From assembly GCF_947501405.1 (NCBI RefSeq), contig NZ_CANMVK010000003.1, positions 62,001-126,000 on the forward strand: a stretch of 64,000 nt of DNA, given 5' to 3'. Positions within the stretch are counted from its first letter, which is position 1. The number at the start of each line of letters is the position of its first letter. The notes beneath the pieces were generated by a model, which was given only the letters and a program-made list of their open reading frames with translations, ran no database searches and was not told where the DNA came from. A program made the position numbers and the translations under genes. This stretch comes from an uncultured Hoeflea sp. (GTDB lineage: Bacteria; Pseudomonadota; Alphaproteobacteria; Rhizobiales; Rhizobiaceae). Below, in pieces: positions 18,850 through 28,302 of the stretch.

Positions 18850-19866
18850 ATGAGCAAATTTTCACGCCGTCTGGCGCTCGCCGGCGCCCTGGCTCTTGGC
18901 GCGGTTACTGGCGTTGCGGGCCTGGCGACATCCAGCCTTGCCGAAGACAAGGTCACGTTGCGGTTGTCAACGCCGGCCTCGGAGACCGATCAGCGCTCGG
19001 TGGCGCTTGCCGAGGTGTTCGCGCCTGCGGTGGCGGATTTCGCCGAATACCAGCCGCACTACAACGCCTCGCTGATCGCCCAGGGCAGCGAACTGGAATC
19101 GATCGCATCGGGTGATCTGGAAATGTCGATCGCATCGGCGCAGGAACTGGCGACCTTCTTCCCCGAATTCTCGATCTTCGCCACGGGCTACGTGCACCAG
19201 GATGCGGCACACCAGGTGGCGGTGTTCGGCGACGCGCTGATGGACCCGTTCAAGCAGAAGGTCGAGGACGAACTCGGCGTCAAGCTTCTGGCGGTGATGT
19301 ATCTGGGCCGCCGCCACGTCAATCTGCGCCAGAGCAAGGACGAACTCACAGTGACGACACCTGCCGATCTGGCCGGCGTCAATCTGCGCATGCCGGGATC
19401 GGACGCCTGGCAGTTTCTGGGCAAGGCGCTTGGCGCAAACCCCACACCGATGGCTTTCACAGAGGTCTACACCGCGCTGTCCACCGGCTCCGTTGACGGT
19501 CAGGACAATCCGCTGCCGACTGTGGTCGATGCCAAGTTCTACGAGGTCACCAAGCAGATCGCCCTGACTTCGCATCTGGTTGATCTGAACTATGTGGCCT
19601 TTTCCAAGGCTATCTGGGACACGTTGACACCTGAGCAGCAGGCAATGGTGCAGAAGGCCGCAGAAGACGCCGCCGAGAGTGGCCGCCAGGCGCAGCTCAA
19701 GAAGGAAGAGGACCTGGTCGCCTTCCTTCAGGAAAACGGTCTTGAGGTCTATGAGCCCGATCTCGACGCCTTCCGTAATCACGTGCAGGCGCAATATGTC
19801 GGCTCGGAATTTGCGGCGAGCTGGCCCGATGGCGTGCTCGACAAGATCAACGCGCTGGGCAACTGA
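18850..19866 (+). CDS. dctP: TRAP transporter substrate-binding protein DctP
   Basis: 338 aa with a Sec signal peptide (MSKFSRRLALAGALALGAVT..., cleavage near LAED, about residue 32). The DctP/SiaP fold has the conserved central region ADLAGVNLRMPGSDAW, whose Arg (about residue 180) usually binds the substrate carboxylate, and the segment AFTEVYTALSTGSVDGQDNP. It captures an organic acid in the periplasm for the DctQM pair encoded directly downstream. A strong GGGAGGA precedes the start. The ligand is unknown; the neighbouring aldolase and dehydrogenase suggest a sugar acid. Confidence 0.94.
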   Translation: MSKFSRRLALAGALALGAVTGVAGLATSSLAEDKVTLRLSTPASETDQRSVALAEVFAPAVADFAEYQPHYNASLIAQGSELESIASGDLEMSIASAQELATFFPEFSIFATGYVHQDAAHQVAVFGDALMDPFKQKVEDELGVKLLAVMYLGRRHVNLRQSKDELTVTTPADLAGVNLRMPGSDAWQFLGKALGANPTPMAFTEVYTALSTGSVDGQDNPLPTVVDAKFYEVTKQIALTSHLVDLNYVAFSKAIWDTLTPEQQAMVQKAAEDAAESGRQAQLKKEEDLVAFLQENGLEVYEPDLDAFRNHVQAQYVGSEFAASWPDGVLDKINALGN

Positions 19867-19902
19867 CGGGGCCGGCGCCCGGTCTCCCGCGCCGGATCCG
19901 GC

Positions 19903-20466
19903 ATGAAGACGCTTGCGACCTGGCTGGTCCGAGGCGCTGAATTCGTGGCGGCCATGATGATGGCCGCCATGTTTTTGACCTTCATCCTGCAAATCCTGGT
20001 GCGCTATTCCGCACCGTTCGAAGGGCTCGCCAGAGCCGTTCCGCTGCTCGAGCCCAGCCGCTATGGCTGGACCCTCGAGTTTTGTCTGGCGTTGTGGGTG
20101 TGGATCATTTTCTGGGGCGCGGCTTTTGTCGTGCGCGAGCGCGATCACGTGACCTTCGATATGGTGTACGGCCACGTCAGCCCCAGGACCCGGACCTGGT
20201 TCGCCATCATCGGCAGCCTCGCGGTCTGCGCGGGTCTGTTGTGGTCGCTGGAGCCAACCTGGTCGAAATTTCACATTCTGCGGCTCAAAAAGACCGCGAC
20301 CCTGAACAGCCTGGTCGGTGACTGGGTCCGGATGCGCGACATCTATTCCATCTACATGGTGTTTCTGGTGGCGGTCTCGATGCGCTACGCCTGGCGGGCC
20401 TGGGCAGCGTTTCGCCATGGCGCCGATGCGGGGCTTCATCGCGGTGACGAGATGGTCGAGAGATGA
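19903..20466 (+). CDS. dctQ: TRAP transporter small permease DctQ
   Basis: 187 aa with four membrane helices (about residues 12-35, 60-80, 100-122 and 145-165), as usual for the small subunit that supports DctM in the inner membrane. The region WTLEFCLALWVWIIFWGAAF is typical. It starts 36 bp after dctP and its stop overlaps the dctM start by 4 bp. Confidence 0.93.
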   Translation: MKTLATWLVRGAEFVAAMMMAAMFLTFILQILVRYSAPFEGLARAVPLLEPSRYGWTLEFCLALWVWIIFWGAAFVVRERDHVTFDMVYGHVSPRTRTWFAIIGSLAVCAGLLWSLEPTWSKFHILRLKKTATLNSLVGDWVRMRDIYSIYMVFLVAVSMRYAWRAWAAFRHGADAGLHRGDEMVER

Positions 20467-21758
20467 CGCTCGAATTCGGACTGTGCCTGTTGACGCTGTT
20501 TTTCATGGCCGGTATCGGGCTGCCCGTTGCCTATGCGATTCTGCTTGCTTCCTTCGTATATCTAACTGCAAGCGGACAGGGCGTCGGCATTGCCGGCAAG
20601 GTGCTGATGGATGGGCTCTACCAGAGCTTCATCCTGCTTGCGGTGCCGCTTTTCATCGCCGCCGCCAACATCATGAACGCCGGCACGATTTCAGAGCGGC
20701 TGCTGCAATTCTGCGTGGCCGCGGTGGGCCGGTTCCGCGGCGGGTTGGGACACGTCAACATCGTCGCATCGCTGATTTTTTCGGGCATGTCCGGTTCGGC
20801 GGTGGCGGATGCCGCCGGCATCGGCAAAATCATCATCGGCATGATGACAAAAAGCGGTCACTACAGCCGCGGCTATGCCGCGGCGATCACCGCTGCATCG
20901 GCGACCATCGGGCCGATCATCCCGCCATCGATCCCGATGGTGCTTTATGCGCTGGTCTCCAACACCTCGATCGGCTTTCTGTTTCTCGGTGGCATCGTGC
21001 CGGGTCTGCTGATGGGGTCGGTGCTGATGGCGATGAACACCTGGATCTCGACGCGGCGCGGCTTCACACTCGAGGACCCGGTGCCGCTACGCGACCTGCC
21101 GCGACACACGGCCAATGCGTTTCCAGCGCTTTTGATGCCGGCAATCCTGCTCTATGGCATTTATGGCGGAGTGACGACGCCGACCGAAGCCGCGGCGGTT
21201 GCGGCGGCCTATGCGCTGCTGCTGGCCGGTCTGTTCTACCGGGCGCTGTCGTTCAGAGCGCTTTACGGCATTCTGGTCGATAGCGCCCGGTCTTCCGCCG
21301 CCGTCGGCCTGGTAATCGGCGGTGCTTTGATTCTCAACTACGTCGTGGCGTCAGAGAACATTCCCAACATCATGGCCGAAGCGCTGGTGGGGCTGGACGT
21401 ATCGCCCCTGATGTTCCTGATTGGCGTCAACATCCTGCTTCTGCTGTTGGGTTGCGTGCTCGATGCGACCACGATCATTCTGGTGATCATTCCGCTGTTT
21501 TTGCCGACCTGCCGCGAGCTCGGCATCGATCTGGTGCATTTTGGCGTGGTCGCGGTGATCAACTGCATGATCGGGCTGATCACTCCGCCCTATGGCATCC
21601 TGCTGTTCGTCATCAATGCGGTCACGCAGATCCCGCTGCGCGAGATCATCGGCGAAATCTGGGCGTTTTTAGGTGTGCTGATCCTGGCTCTGGCGGCGCT
21701 GGTGCTGTTTCCGGATCTGGTGCTCTGGCTACCGAGGCTGTTCGGGTATCCCGGGTAA
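20463..21758 (+). CDS. dctM: TRAP transporter large permease DctM
   Basis: 431 aa with about 12 membrane segments. Family features are visible: the N-terminal GIGLPVAYAILLAS, the conserved loop IFSGMSGSAVADAAGIG, and the second repeat TPTEAAAVAAAYALL. DctM is the sodium-coupled channel subunit of the TRAP importer. ATGA overlap with dctQ shows a dctPQM operon. Confidence 0.95.
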   Translation: MTLEFGLCLLTLFFMAGIGLPVAYAILLASFVYLTASGQGVGIAGKVLMDGLYQSFILLAVPLFIAAANIMNAGTISERLLQFCVAAVGRFRGGLGHVNIVASLIFSGMSGSAVADAAGIGKIIIGMMTKSGHYSRGYAAAITAASATIGPIIPPSIPMVLYALVSNTSIGFLFLGGIVPGLLMGSVLMAMNTWISTRRGFTLEDPVPLRDLPRHTANAFPALLMPAILLYGIYGGVTTPTEAAAVAAAYALLLAGLFYRALSFRALYGILVDSARSSAAVGLVIGGALILNYVVASENIPNIMAEALVGLDVSPLMFLIGVNILLLLLGCVLDATTIILVIIPLFLPTCRELGIDLVHFGVVAVINCMIGLITPPYGILLFVINAVTQIPLREIIGEIWAFLGVLILALAALVLFPDLVLWLPRLFGYPG

Positions 21759-21842
21759 ACCATGCCCGTGCGGGAGGCCAGTGGCGGACTGCGCGGGAGG
21801 CCAATGATTCATTATCGGCGGCAAATGCTCTAGATTGGGTGC

Positions 21843-23090
21843 ATGATTCGCGGTTTCGTCTTTTCGCTCCTTCTCATGCTTGCGGTGATCGCCGGTCACG
21901 AACCTGTAATTGCGGCCAGCAAGGCCGATGTCGAGGCGCAGTTCGCCCGCTGGCTCGAAACCGATCTGTGGCCCGACGCCCGGCGGGCGGGTGTGTCAAA
22001 GCCCGTTTTCGACCGTGCTTTCAGCGGCATTCGGCTTGACTGGAAACTGCCTGATCTGGCGCCGCCGGGATTTCCCGAACCCAAGAAGCGGGCACAAAGC
22101 CAGGCGGAGTTTCGCAGCCCCGGCGCCTATTTCAGCGAAAAGCGACTTCAGGGGCTTGCCGCCTCGGGCCGGTCGCTGATGAAAAAGCACGCCCGCGTAC
22201 TCAAGCGGATCGAGAGCCGCTATGGGATTCCAGCGTCGATCATCGTCGCCATATGGGGCCGCGAATCCGGTTTCGGACGCGCCAAGATCCCCCATTCGGC
22301 GATCCGGGTTTTGTCGACCAAGGCCTTCATGTCGACCCGCCCCGACCTGTTCCGCACCGAAATCCTGGCGGCGCTGCAGATTGTTGAGCGCGGAGACATC
22401 GGAGCCTCTGCCATGAAGAGCTCCTGGGCCGGCGCCATGGGGCAGCCGCAGTTCCTGCCGTCAAGCTATCTCAAACATGCGGTCGATTTCGACGGCGACG
22501 GCAAGCGCGATATCTGGAATTCGGTTGCCGACTCACTGGCCTCGATCGCCAATTATCTGGCGCAGTCGGGCTGGGTGCGCGGCCGCGACTGGGGCTTCGA
22601 GGCGGTCATTCCGCAAGGGGTCACCTGCGCACTGGAGGGGCCGGATCGGGCCAAACCGATTCGGGATCTCACCGCCATGGGTATTATCCGGATTTCCGGC
22701 AGACCGTTTCCCGCGCATGAGCGTGGGGCGCCGGGCATGGTGCTGGTGCCTGCGGGCATCTATGGCCCGGAATTCGTGGTCACGCCCAATTTCTATGTCA
22801 TCAAGGCCTACAACAATTCCGATCTCTATGCACTGTTCATCGGAAATCTGGCCGACCGCATCGCCCATGGCGGCGGCGCGTTCATCACGCCCTGGGGGAA
22901 AACGGGCGGCATGTTGCGTTCCGACATTGCGCGAATGCAAAAGGCGCTTGAACGGCAGGGTTATGATGTCGGCGGCGCCGATGGCCTGCCCGGCTACAAG
23001 ACCCGGCGCTCGATCGGCGAATGGCAGGCCCGCAACGGGCAGCGCCCGGGCTGCTTTCCGACCCCGGCGCTGTTCAAATCATTGGGCTAG
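21843..23090 (+). CDS. Lytic murein transglycosylase (MltB family) with peptidoglycan-binding domain
   Basis: 415 aa. Signal peptide (residues 1-24, ending PVIAA), then an SLT_2/MltB-type catalytic domain with the catalytic Glu141 in IWGRESGFG and the family motifs WAGAMGQPQFLPSSY and DFDGDGKRDIWNS. A C-terminal PG_binding_1 repeat (about 355-415, MQKALERQGYDVGGADG) anchors it to the wall. It cleaves glycan strands in the periplasm to give 1,6-anhydromuropeptides. There is no lipobox, so it is soluble rather than an outer-membrane lipoprotein like E. coli MltB. It stands alone between the TRAP operon and the glycan gene. Confidence 0.93.
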   Translation: MIRGFVFSLLLMLAVIAGHEPVIAASKADVEAQFARWLETDLWPDARRAGVSKPVFDRAFSGIRLDWKLPDLAPPGFPEPKKRAQSQAEFRSPGAYFSEKRLQGLAASGRSLMKKHARVLKRIESRYGIPASIIVAIWGRESGFGRAKIPHSAIRVLSTKAFMSTRPDLFRTEILAALQIVERGDIGASAMKSSWAGAMGQPQFLPSSYLKHAVDFDGDGKRDIWNSVADSLASIANYLAQSGWVRGRDWGFEAVIPQGVTCALEGPDRAKPIRDLTAMGIIRISGRPFPAHERGAPGMVLVPAGIYGPEFVVTPNFYVIKAYNNSDLYALFIGNLADRIAHGGGAFITPWGKTGGMLRSDIARMQKALERQGYDVGGADGLPGYKTRRSIGEWQARNGQRPGCFPTPALFKSLG

Positions 23091-23280
23091 ATCTGAATCC
23101 GGTTGGCAGAAAGAGCGGATTCGTAAATAATGTCCCGGGGTCACGGTCTGGGGCAATAAAGGCCATTGCCGGAAGCGTCATATTTCCGGGTTCTTAACAG
23201 TGTGAACCTTTTTGATCAGGAAAAGCGTATCCTGCGCTTTTGGACCTTTGTGCTGTTGTGAGTTGGTGTAGTCCGTAGAA

Positions 23281-25407
23281 ATGTCGCATATCGAACAGAT
23301 CCCCATATTCGTGATCAATCTGGCTCGCAGCACTGCGCGGATGAAGATCCTCGATGAAAGTGCGTCTGGGAGCAGCGTCACCCTCACCCGAATTGAAGCC
23401 GTTGATGGCCGCACCGTTCCGCAGAGTGAATGGGTGGATGTCGACGTTGCGAAATTTCAACGCCATAACGGCCGGGAATTGCTGCCGGGAGAGTATGGAT
23501 GCTACCGCAGCCACATCCGTGCGCTTGAGGCTTTTCTTGAGTCGAACCAGCCCTACGGGATCGTGCTTGAAGACGACGTGCGGCTCGACGACAGGTTTCT
23601 TGGCCGCGTGGAGGCAATGATCGAGGCGGTTGCCGATTTCGATGTCATAAAACTGATGAATCACCGGGCGGTCGGGTTCGTGCACTTGCTTTCTACGGAA
23701 AAAGGCGACGCGTTGGGGCGAACCTGCTTTGGCCCTCAAGGATCAGCGGCGGCCTATCTCGTGTCTCGCGATGGCGCACAGAAAATGCTCCAGCAACTGC
23801 GCGTTATGGATCTGCCGTGGGATGTTGCGATGGAGCGGTACTGGCGGATTGATCTCGATCTCCTGAGTGCCCGCTCAAACATCTTGGAGTTTTCAGAGCT
23901 GCGCGCCGAATCGGAGATAACCATCGACTATCAGGGCTCGAAATTCGGGCCGATACGCAGGTTACAGACCTTCCTGTCGCGGACCCGCGAACACTTTGGC
24001 CGCTTCTTTCATTCCGCCGCAGGCCGAAGAGACAAGCAGCTTTCTGCTGTCCATCCCGATGCCAAATCAGGCCCCCGAAATCTTCAATCGATCGTCGCCG
24101 GCATCGCAATTATGCTGTTCATATCCGCAATCTGGATGGAAAGCGACGTCTACAGATATGCCGGTGTCTTTCTGGCGGTCGGGGCTCTGTTCAACTATTT
24201 CCGCAAGGAAGTGTGGACCTATAGCCGCGCCTATATCGGATATGCCGGTTTGTTTTGCCTGTTCTGGGCGCTCTATGCAGGCTGCAGATTGGCCTACGAC
24301 ATCATCGTTCACCCCGAGCGCGGTTCCGGATCAGCAGAAGGCATCTACATGTTTTCGCTGTTCTATCCGGCGCTTGGATATGCTTTGTGGCGGTATTGCA
24401 GGCGTCCTTTTCCCGTCGTGGTATCGGCGATCGCAATCAGCCTGGTTGCGTTAATCGCCTCGACCAATTTCCCCGAGATGCTCGATGGTTTCCAAAAGGA
24501 GTCGATCGCTCACAACAACACCATTCACGCGGCAAATGCATGCGGCTTCATCCTGATTTTTGCGATCTGCTTTGCTGATCACGTGTCGGTCAAAACCGGC
24601 CAGAGCATCATGCTGAAAATCGCGTTGCTGCTTCTGGCTTTGGCCGTGGGAACACTGGCGATGTGGAACATTCTCACACTGGGATCAAAGGGCGTGTGGA
24701 TGTCCATATTTGTCGTGCTTCCCTTCCTTGCGCTGAGCATGCTGTTGCGTGAAGTGAGCGGAAAGCGCGGTTTGTCGGCCCGCTCGATTGGCCTGGCGAT
24801 AGCAGTATTGATCGCGGGCGCAATGGGCGTCTGGGCATTCATGCCGCAACTTCAACTGCGAGCCAGCGGAGCCGTAGCGATCATCTCTTCTCTTCTTGAG
24901 AGCACTTTGAGCGGAGTGGGGCCGGTCGCCGTGATCGAAACATTTGCTGTCTCTCCAGATGTTCCGACGAGCCTGCGTGAACGGCTGCAGCTGTGGTCGA
25001 GCGCTTTGGCGATCTGGCAAGAGCACCCATGGTTCGGGGCAGGTGTCGGCTGGCGATCGATTTGGGATGCGAGCACAGTTCTCCATGCCAAGCAGTACAA
25101 CATCTTCCACAATGGCTATCTGGAGATTCTCGTTCGATACGGAGTTACCGGGCTGGCCGCCTACGCGGTGATGCTCGGCTTTGCGATGCGAAAGGTCTAT
25201 TGTGCCGCTCAATCCGGTCTGGTCGGACGATCGACTTTTGTCTGCTATTCCGCCGCCGTGCTTTTTTTCCTCCTGGGAAATCTCACCAATTCCAACATCC
25301 GCCTCGCCATCGGCGAATCTTTCCTCTGGTTTGCGGTTGGGTTCGGCTTTTATTGCTCCTATCTCCTGCAGGAACGGGGCATCGAGAGACCGAAAAGCTG
25401 GATATGA
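23281..25407 (+). CDS. Fused GT25 glycosyltransferase and O-antigen-ligase-like membrane protein
   Basis: 708 aa in one frame. Residues about 8-190 match glycosyltransferase family 25 of lipooligosaccharide synthesis: FVINLARSTARM at the N-terminus, PGEYGCYRSH and the acidic VLEDDVRLD. After a linker (about 225-270), about ten membrane helices follow. Near the C-terminus comes the Wzy/WaaL-type signature RLQLWSSALAIWQEHPWFGA (about 567) and HNGYLEILVRYGVTGLAA (about 610). The first part would transfer a sugar on the cytoplasmic face; the second would ligate or polymerise a glycan on the periplasmic face. No other glycan genes are adjacent. The fusion is unbroken here, with no stop or frameshift. 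Confidence 0.82.
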   Translation: MSHIEQIPIFVINLARSTARMKILDESASGSSVTLTRIEAVDGRTVPQSEWVDVDVAKFQRHNGRELLPGEYGCYRSHIRALEAFLESNQPYGIVLEDDVRLDDRFLGRVEAMIEAVADFDVIKLMNHRAVGFVHLLSTEKGDALGRTCFGPQGSAAAYLVSRDGAQKMLQQLRVMDLPWDVAMERYWRIDLDLLSARSNILEFSELRAESEITIDYQGSKFGPIRRLQTFLSRTREHFGRFFHSAAGRRDKQLSAVHPDAKSGPRNLQSIVAGIAIMLFISAIWMESDVYRYAGVFLAVGALFNYFRKEVWTYSRAYIGYAGLFCLFWALYAGCRLAYDIIVHPERGSGSAEGIYMFSLFYPALGYALWRYCRRPFPVVVSAIAISLVALIASTNFPEMLDGFQKESIAHNNTIHAANACGFILIFAICFADHVSVKTGQSIMLKIALLLLALAVGTLAMWNILTLGSKGVWMSIFVVLPFLALSMLLREVSGKRGLSARSIGLAIAVLIAGAMGVWAFMPQLQLRASGAVAIISSLLESTLSGVGPVAVIETFAVSPDVPTSLRERLQLWSSALAIWQEHPWFGAGVGWRSIWDASTVLHAKQYNIFHNGYLEILVRYGVTGLAAYAVMLGFAMRKVYCAAQSGLVGRSTFVCYSAAVLFFLLGNLTNSNIRLAIGESFLWFAVGFGFYCSYLLQERGIERPKSWI

Positions 25408-25612
25408 CGCACTGGCATCGAACAACTGAATAGTGTGAAAGACCGGACAACCGGGCGAAGGTTCGTTGAAAGGCTTTTGGTGAAGCGAGGCAGAGCAAGC
25501 GCTGGCCTGATGTTTGGTCGCATGGTGGTTGCCATTGTGCCCCTTCCCCCCCTACAGATCTGGCAGGCATGAGTCCCGGCAAAAATGCCGGCCGAGGCAA
25601 TTGGAGAACAAG
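25408..25612. other. Non-coding gap before the aldehyde dehydrogenase
   Basis: About 205 bp. The frame upstream of the ALDH start is open from 25514 but has no ribosome-binding site. No terminator hairpin with a T-run is apparent after the fusion gene. Confidence 0.4.
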
Positions 25613-27058
25613 ATGATTGAGAAGCGCGAATTTTACATCAATGGCGAATGGGTCAGCCCGCGCGCCGGCCGCGATTGTGAAGTGATTGATCCGTCGACCG
25701 AAGAGGCATGCGCCGTGATCTCGCTTGGCGGCACCGAGGATACCAATGCCGCCGTCGCTGCTGCAAAATCGGCCTTCGACGACTGGTCGCGGACAGATCC
25801 CGCAGAGCGGCTTGGTTACGTCAAGAAAATCCGCGATATCTATGTCGAGCGCGCCGAGGACATGTCGCGGGCCATCAGCCTGGAGATGGGCGCACCGATC
25901 GACATGGCGCGCTCCAGCCAGACCACTTCGGGCACCTGGCATATCGACAACTTCATCACCGCGTTCAAGGACTTTGAATTCGTCAAACCGCTCGGAGCAC
26001 ATGCGCCCAACGACCGGATCGCAATGGAACCGATCGGTGTCGTGGGTTTGATCACGCCATGGAACTGGCCGATGAACCAGGTCACGCTGAAGGCGATACC
26101 GGCGCTGCTGACGGGCTGCACCATGGTGCTCAAGCCCTCGGAAATCGCGCCATTGTCCTCCATCGTTTTTGCTGAGATCGTGGACGCAGCCGGCGTGCCG
26201 GCTGGCGTCTTCAACTTGGTCAATGGCGACGGAATGGGCGTGGGCACCGACCTTTCCACCCATTGTGATCTCGACATGATCAGCTTCACCGGGTCTGCTC
26301 GTGCCGGCGCCGCAATCTCCAAAGCGGCCGCTGACACGTTCAAGCGGGTCTGCCTCGAGCTTGGTGGCAAGGGCGCCAATCTGGTGTTTGCCGACGCCGA
26401 CGAGAAGGCGGTGATCCGCGGCGTGCGCCATTGCTTCAACAACACCGGCCAGAGCTGCAACGCACCCACCCGCATGCTGGTGGAGCGTTCGATCTATGAT
26501 CAGGCGGTCGAGACCGCGATCGAGGTGGCGGGCAAGACCAAGGTGGCGAGCGCGCATCAGAGCGGCAACCACGTCGGTCCGGTGGTTTCGGCTGCGCAAT
26601 ACGACAAGATCCAGGGCTATATCCAGACCGGCATCGATGAGGGCGCACGGCTGGTGGCCGGCGGCGTTGGCCGGCCTGAAGGGCTCAATCGCGGCTATTT
26701 CGTGCGGCCCACGGTGTTTGCCGATGTCAACAACGACATGACGATTGCACGGGAAGAGATCTTCGGCCCGGTGCTGTCGATCATGCCATTTGACAGCGAG
26801 GAAGAGGCCGTATCGATCGCCAACGACACGCCCTACGGCCTGACCAACTACGTGCAGAGCCAGGACGGCGCCAAGCGCAACCGTTTGGCGCGGCGTCTGC
26901 GGTCGGGCATGGTCGAGATGAACGGCCAGTCGCGCGGCGCGGGCTCACCCTTCGGCGGCGTCAAGGCGTCCGGCCGGGCGCGTGAAGGCGGGGTCTGGGG
27001 GCTTGAGGAATTCCTCGAGGTCAAGGCCATCGCCGGCTGGGATCCTGCCGCCGAATAG
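25613..27058 (+). CDS. NAD(P)-dependent aldehyde dehydrogenase
   Basis: 481 aa. The ALDH superfamily is clear: PWNWPMNQVTLKAIPALLTG (cofactor/catalytic Asn region), the general-base Glu in LELGGKGANLVFA, catalytic Cys in NNTGQSCNAPTRM, and REEIFGPVLSIMPF. It oxidises an aldehyde to the acid in the cytosol. Start ATG 25613 has GGAG at 6-bp spacing. A terminator follows. Its position next to an AraC regulator and a monooxygenase set suggests it oxidises the aldehyde intermediate of that pathway; the sequence alone does not give the substrate. Confidence 0.93.
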   Translation: MIEKREFYINGEWVSPRAGRDCEVIDPSTEEACAVISLGGTEDTNAAVAAAKSAFDDWSRTDPAERLGYVKKIRDIYVERAEDMSRAISLEMGAPIDMARSSQTTSGTWHIDNFITAFKDFEFVKPLGAHAPNDRIAMEPIGVVGLITPWNWPMNQVTLKAIPALLTGCTMVLKPSEIAPLSSIVFAEIVDAAGVPAGVFNLVNGDGMGVGTDLSTHCDLDMISFTGSARAGAAISKAAADTFKRVCLELGGKGANLVFADADEKAVIRGVRHCFNNTGQSCNAPTRMLVERSIYDQAVETAIEVAGKTKVASAHQSGNHVGPVVSAAQYDKIQGYIQTGIDEGARLVAGGVGRPEGLNRGYFVRPTVFADVNNDMTIAREEIFGPVLSIMPFDSEEEAVSIANDTPYGLTNYVQSQDGAKRNRLARRLRSGMVEMNGQSRGAGSPFGGVKASGRAREGGVWGLEEFLEVKAIAGWDPAAE

Positions 27059-27085
27059 GCGTTCAGCCAACCACATTGATAACAG

Positions 27086-27118
27086 CGGCCCGCCTCCAGC
27101 CCGGAGCGGGCCGTTTTT
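27086..27118 (+). terminator. Rho-independent terminator after the aldehyde dehydrogenase
   Basis: CGGCCCGC (27086-27093) and GCGGGCCG (27106-27113) form a perfect 8-bp stem followed by TTTTT. It ends the ALDH transcript and sits just before the convergent araC-type gene. Confidence 0.9.
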
Positions 27119-27122
27119 CATG

Positions 27123-28133
27123 TCAGTCGGAAAAACCGATCCCGGCGCCGCTTTGCAGTGTCTTGCTCGGTGACTGGCCGTATTTCTCCTTATAGGCCAG
27201 CGAAAACCGCCCCAGGTGCGCGAAGCCCCAGCGTGTCGCCACCTCGGTAACCGAGCCTCCCGGTGTGGCGGCGAGCAGATCCTCATGCACCCGGCGGAGC
27301 CGCTCAGTGCGAAGCTGCGCCATCGGGCTGGTGTTGCGGAAATTTCTGAACCCCAGCTGCAGCGCCCGGGACGTGACCCCCGCGGCCCTGGCGATGTCTT
27401 CGAGTGTGACCGGATTTTCGGGATTGGCGCGAATATACTCCTCGGCCTTGCGGACATGCCTTGGGGCCGCCGCCGACTGCGTGGGATTGAGATAGCGGGC
27501 GAAATTGTGGTTGCCGGCTTCCAGCACGCCTGACAAGATCACGGTTTCGAGCTGCCGTGCCAGGATACCACCGGGTGACAGAATCGTCCGCCCGGCGTCG
27601 GCTTCATCGACCAGATGCATCACCAGCCCGCGCATCGCCGCGCCGATGCCGGTTGTCAGATCAATCGGTCCTTCGAAAGTGAGCGGGCTTTCCGCGGTGG
27701 CCCCGAGAAGCTGATTGAGATGGGCCTGCAGCGCCTTGCGCTCAAACCGGACAAGGATCTGACGGCAGCCCTCGTCCCAGATCATCGTCGTGGGCAGATG
27801 CGGGTTGAGCATGGCGGCCCGGTCCGGGTTTGAAAAATACTGATCAGCCCCGTTGGTGATCGCGGCGCCGCCCGACAGCGGGATCTGCAGCAAATAGAAG
27901 TCGGTGAGCTCACCCGGGGCAATCAGCGTCTTGGCGCCATACTGGATGTAGTTGAGCGACAGGCGATCGCCGGCAACATGATTGTGGCAGGCGTCAAACT
28001 CGCCGCGCCCGATCCGGTCGAGCCGGTGCGGACAGAACACGCGCGCCACACGCTCGCGCGCTTCATCCAGATCCTGACTTTCGAAAAGGCTGAAACGCGC
28101 CAGCGGCCGCTGAGCCGCCGAATGAGACACCAT
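27123..28133 (-). CDS. AraC-family transcriptional regulator
   Basis: 336 aa. An N-terminal cupin-like AraC-binding domain of the FeaR/AraC_binding_2 type (about residues 15-190) and a C-terminal double helix-turn-helix (about 225-325: VTLEDIARAAGVTSRALQLG ... VTEVATRWGFAHLGRFSLAY). Such proteins usually activate catabolic promoters in response to the substrate or an intermediate. It is divergent from the SDR-StyA-StyB operon across 169 bp and convergent with the ALDH, so it likely controls that operon. Confidence 0.92.
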   Translation of the reverse strand: MVSHSAAQRPLARFSLFESQDLDEARERVARVFCPHRLDRIGRGEFDACHNHVAGDRLSLNYIQYGAKTLIAPGELTDFYLLQIPLSGGAAITNGADQYFSNPDRAAMLNPHLPTTMIWDEGCRQILVRFERKALQAHLNQLLGATAESPLTFEGPIDLTTGIGAAMRGLVMHLVDEADAGRTILSPGGILARQLETVILSGVLEAGNHNFARYLNPTQSAAAPRHVRKAEEYIRANPENPVTLEDIARAAGVTSRALQLGFRNFRNTSPMAQLRTERLRRVHEDLLAATPGGSVTEVATRWGFAHLGRFSLAYKEKYGQSPSKTLQSGAGIGFSD

Positions 28134-28167
28134 AGGCCCTCCTCCGGCGTTGGCATCCTTGAAATAT

Positions 28168-28185
28168 GCATTTGCATGAAAGCAT
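28168..28185. promoter_or_regulatory. GCAT repeats between the AraC and SDR genes
   Basis: Three GCAT words at 28168, 28174 and 28182 in the A+T-rich part of the divergent promoter. They could be half-sites for the adjacent AraC-type regulator. This is suggestive only. Confidence 0.25.
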
Positions 28186-28302
28186 GTTTTGCTCCGGAAC
28201 GATAGATTTTTTCGTTTTCCGGATAGTCGGCGACCAAAGCGGATGGCGGCTTCGCGGCTTTACCGCAAACTCTTCGCTTCGGCAGACGGGAGGAGACAGC
28301 GG

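Noticed and set aside
18967-20439. 490-codon minus-strand ORF opposite dctP and dctQ
   Set aside because: Antisense to two well-identified genes and rich in His, Arg and Gln as expected for a shadow frame.
25283-26599. 438-codon minus-strand ORF across the fusion gene end and ALDH
   Set aside because: Overlaps two genuine genes and the gap between them; composition is not protein-like.
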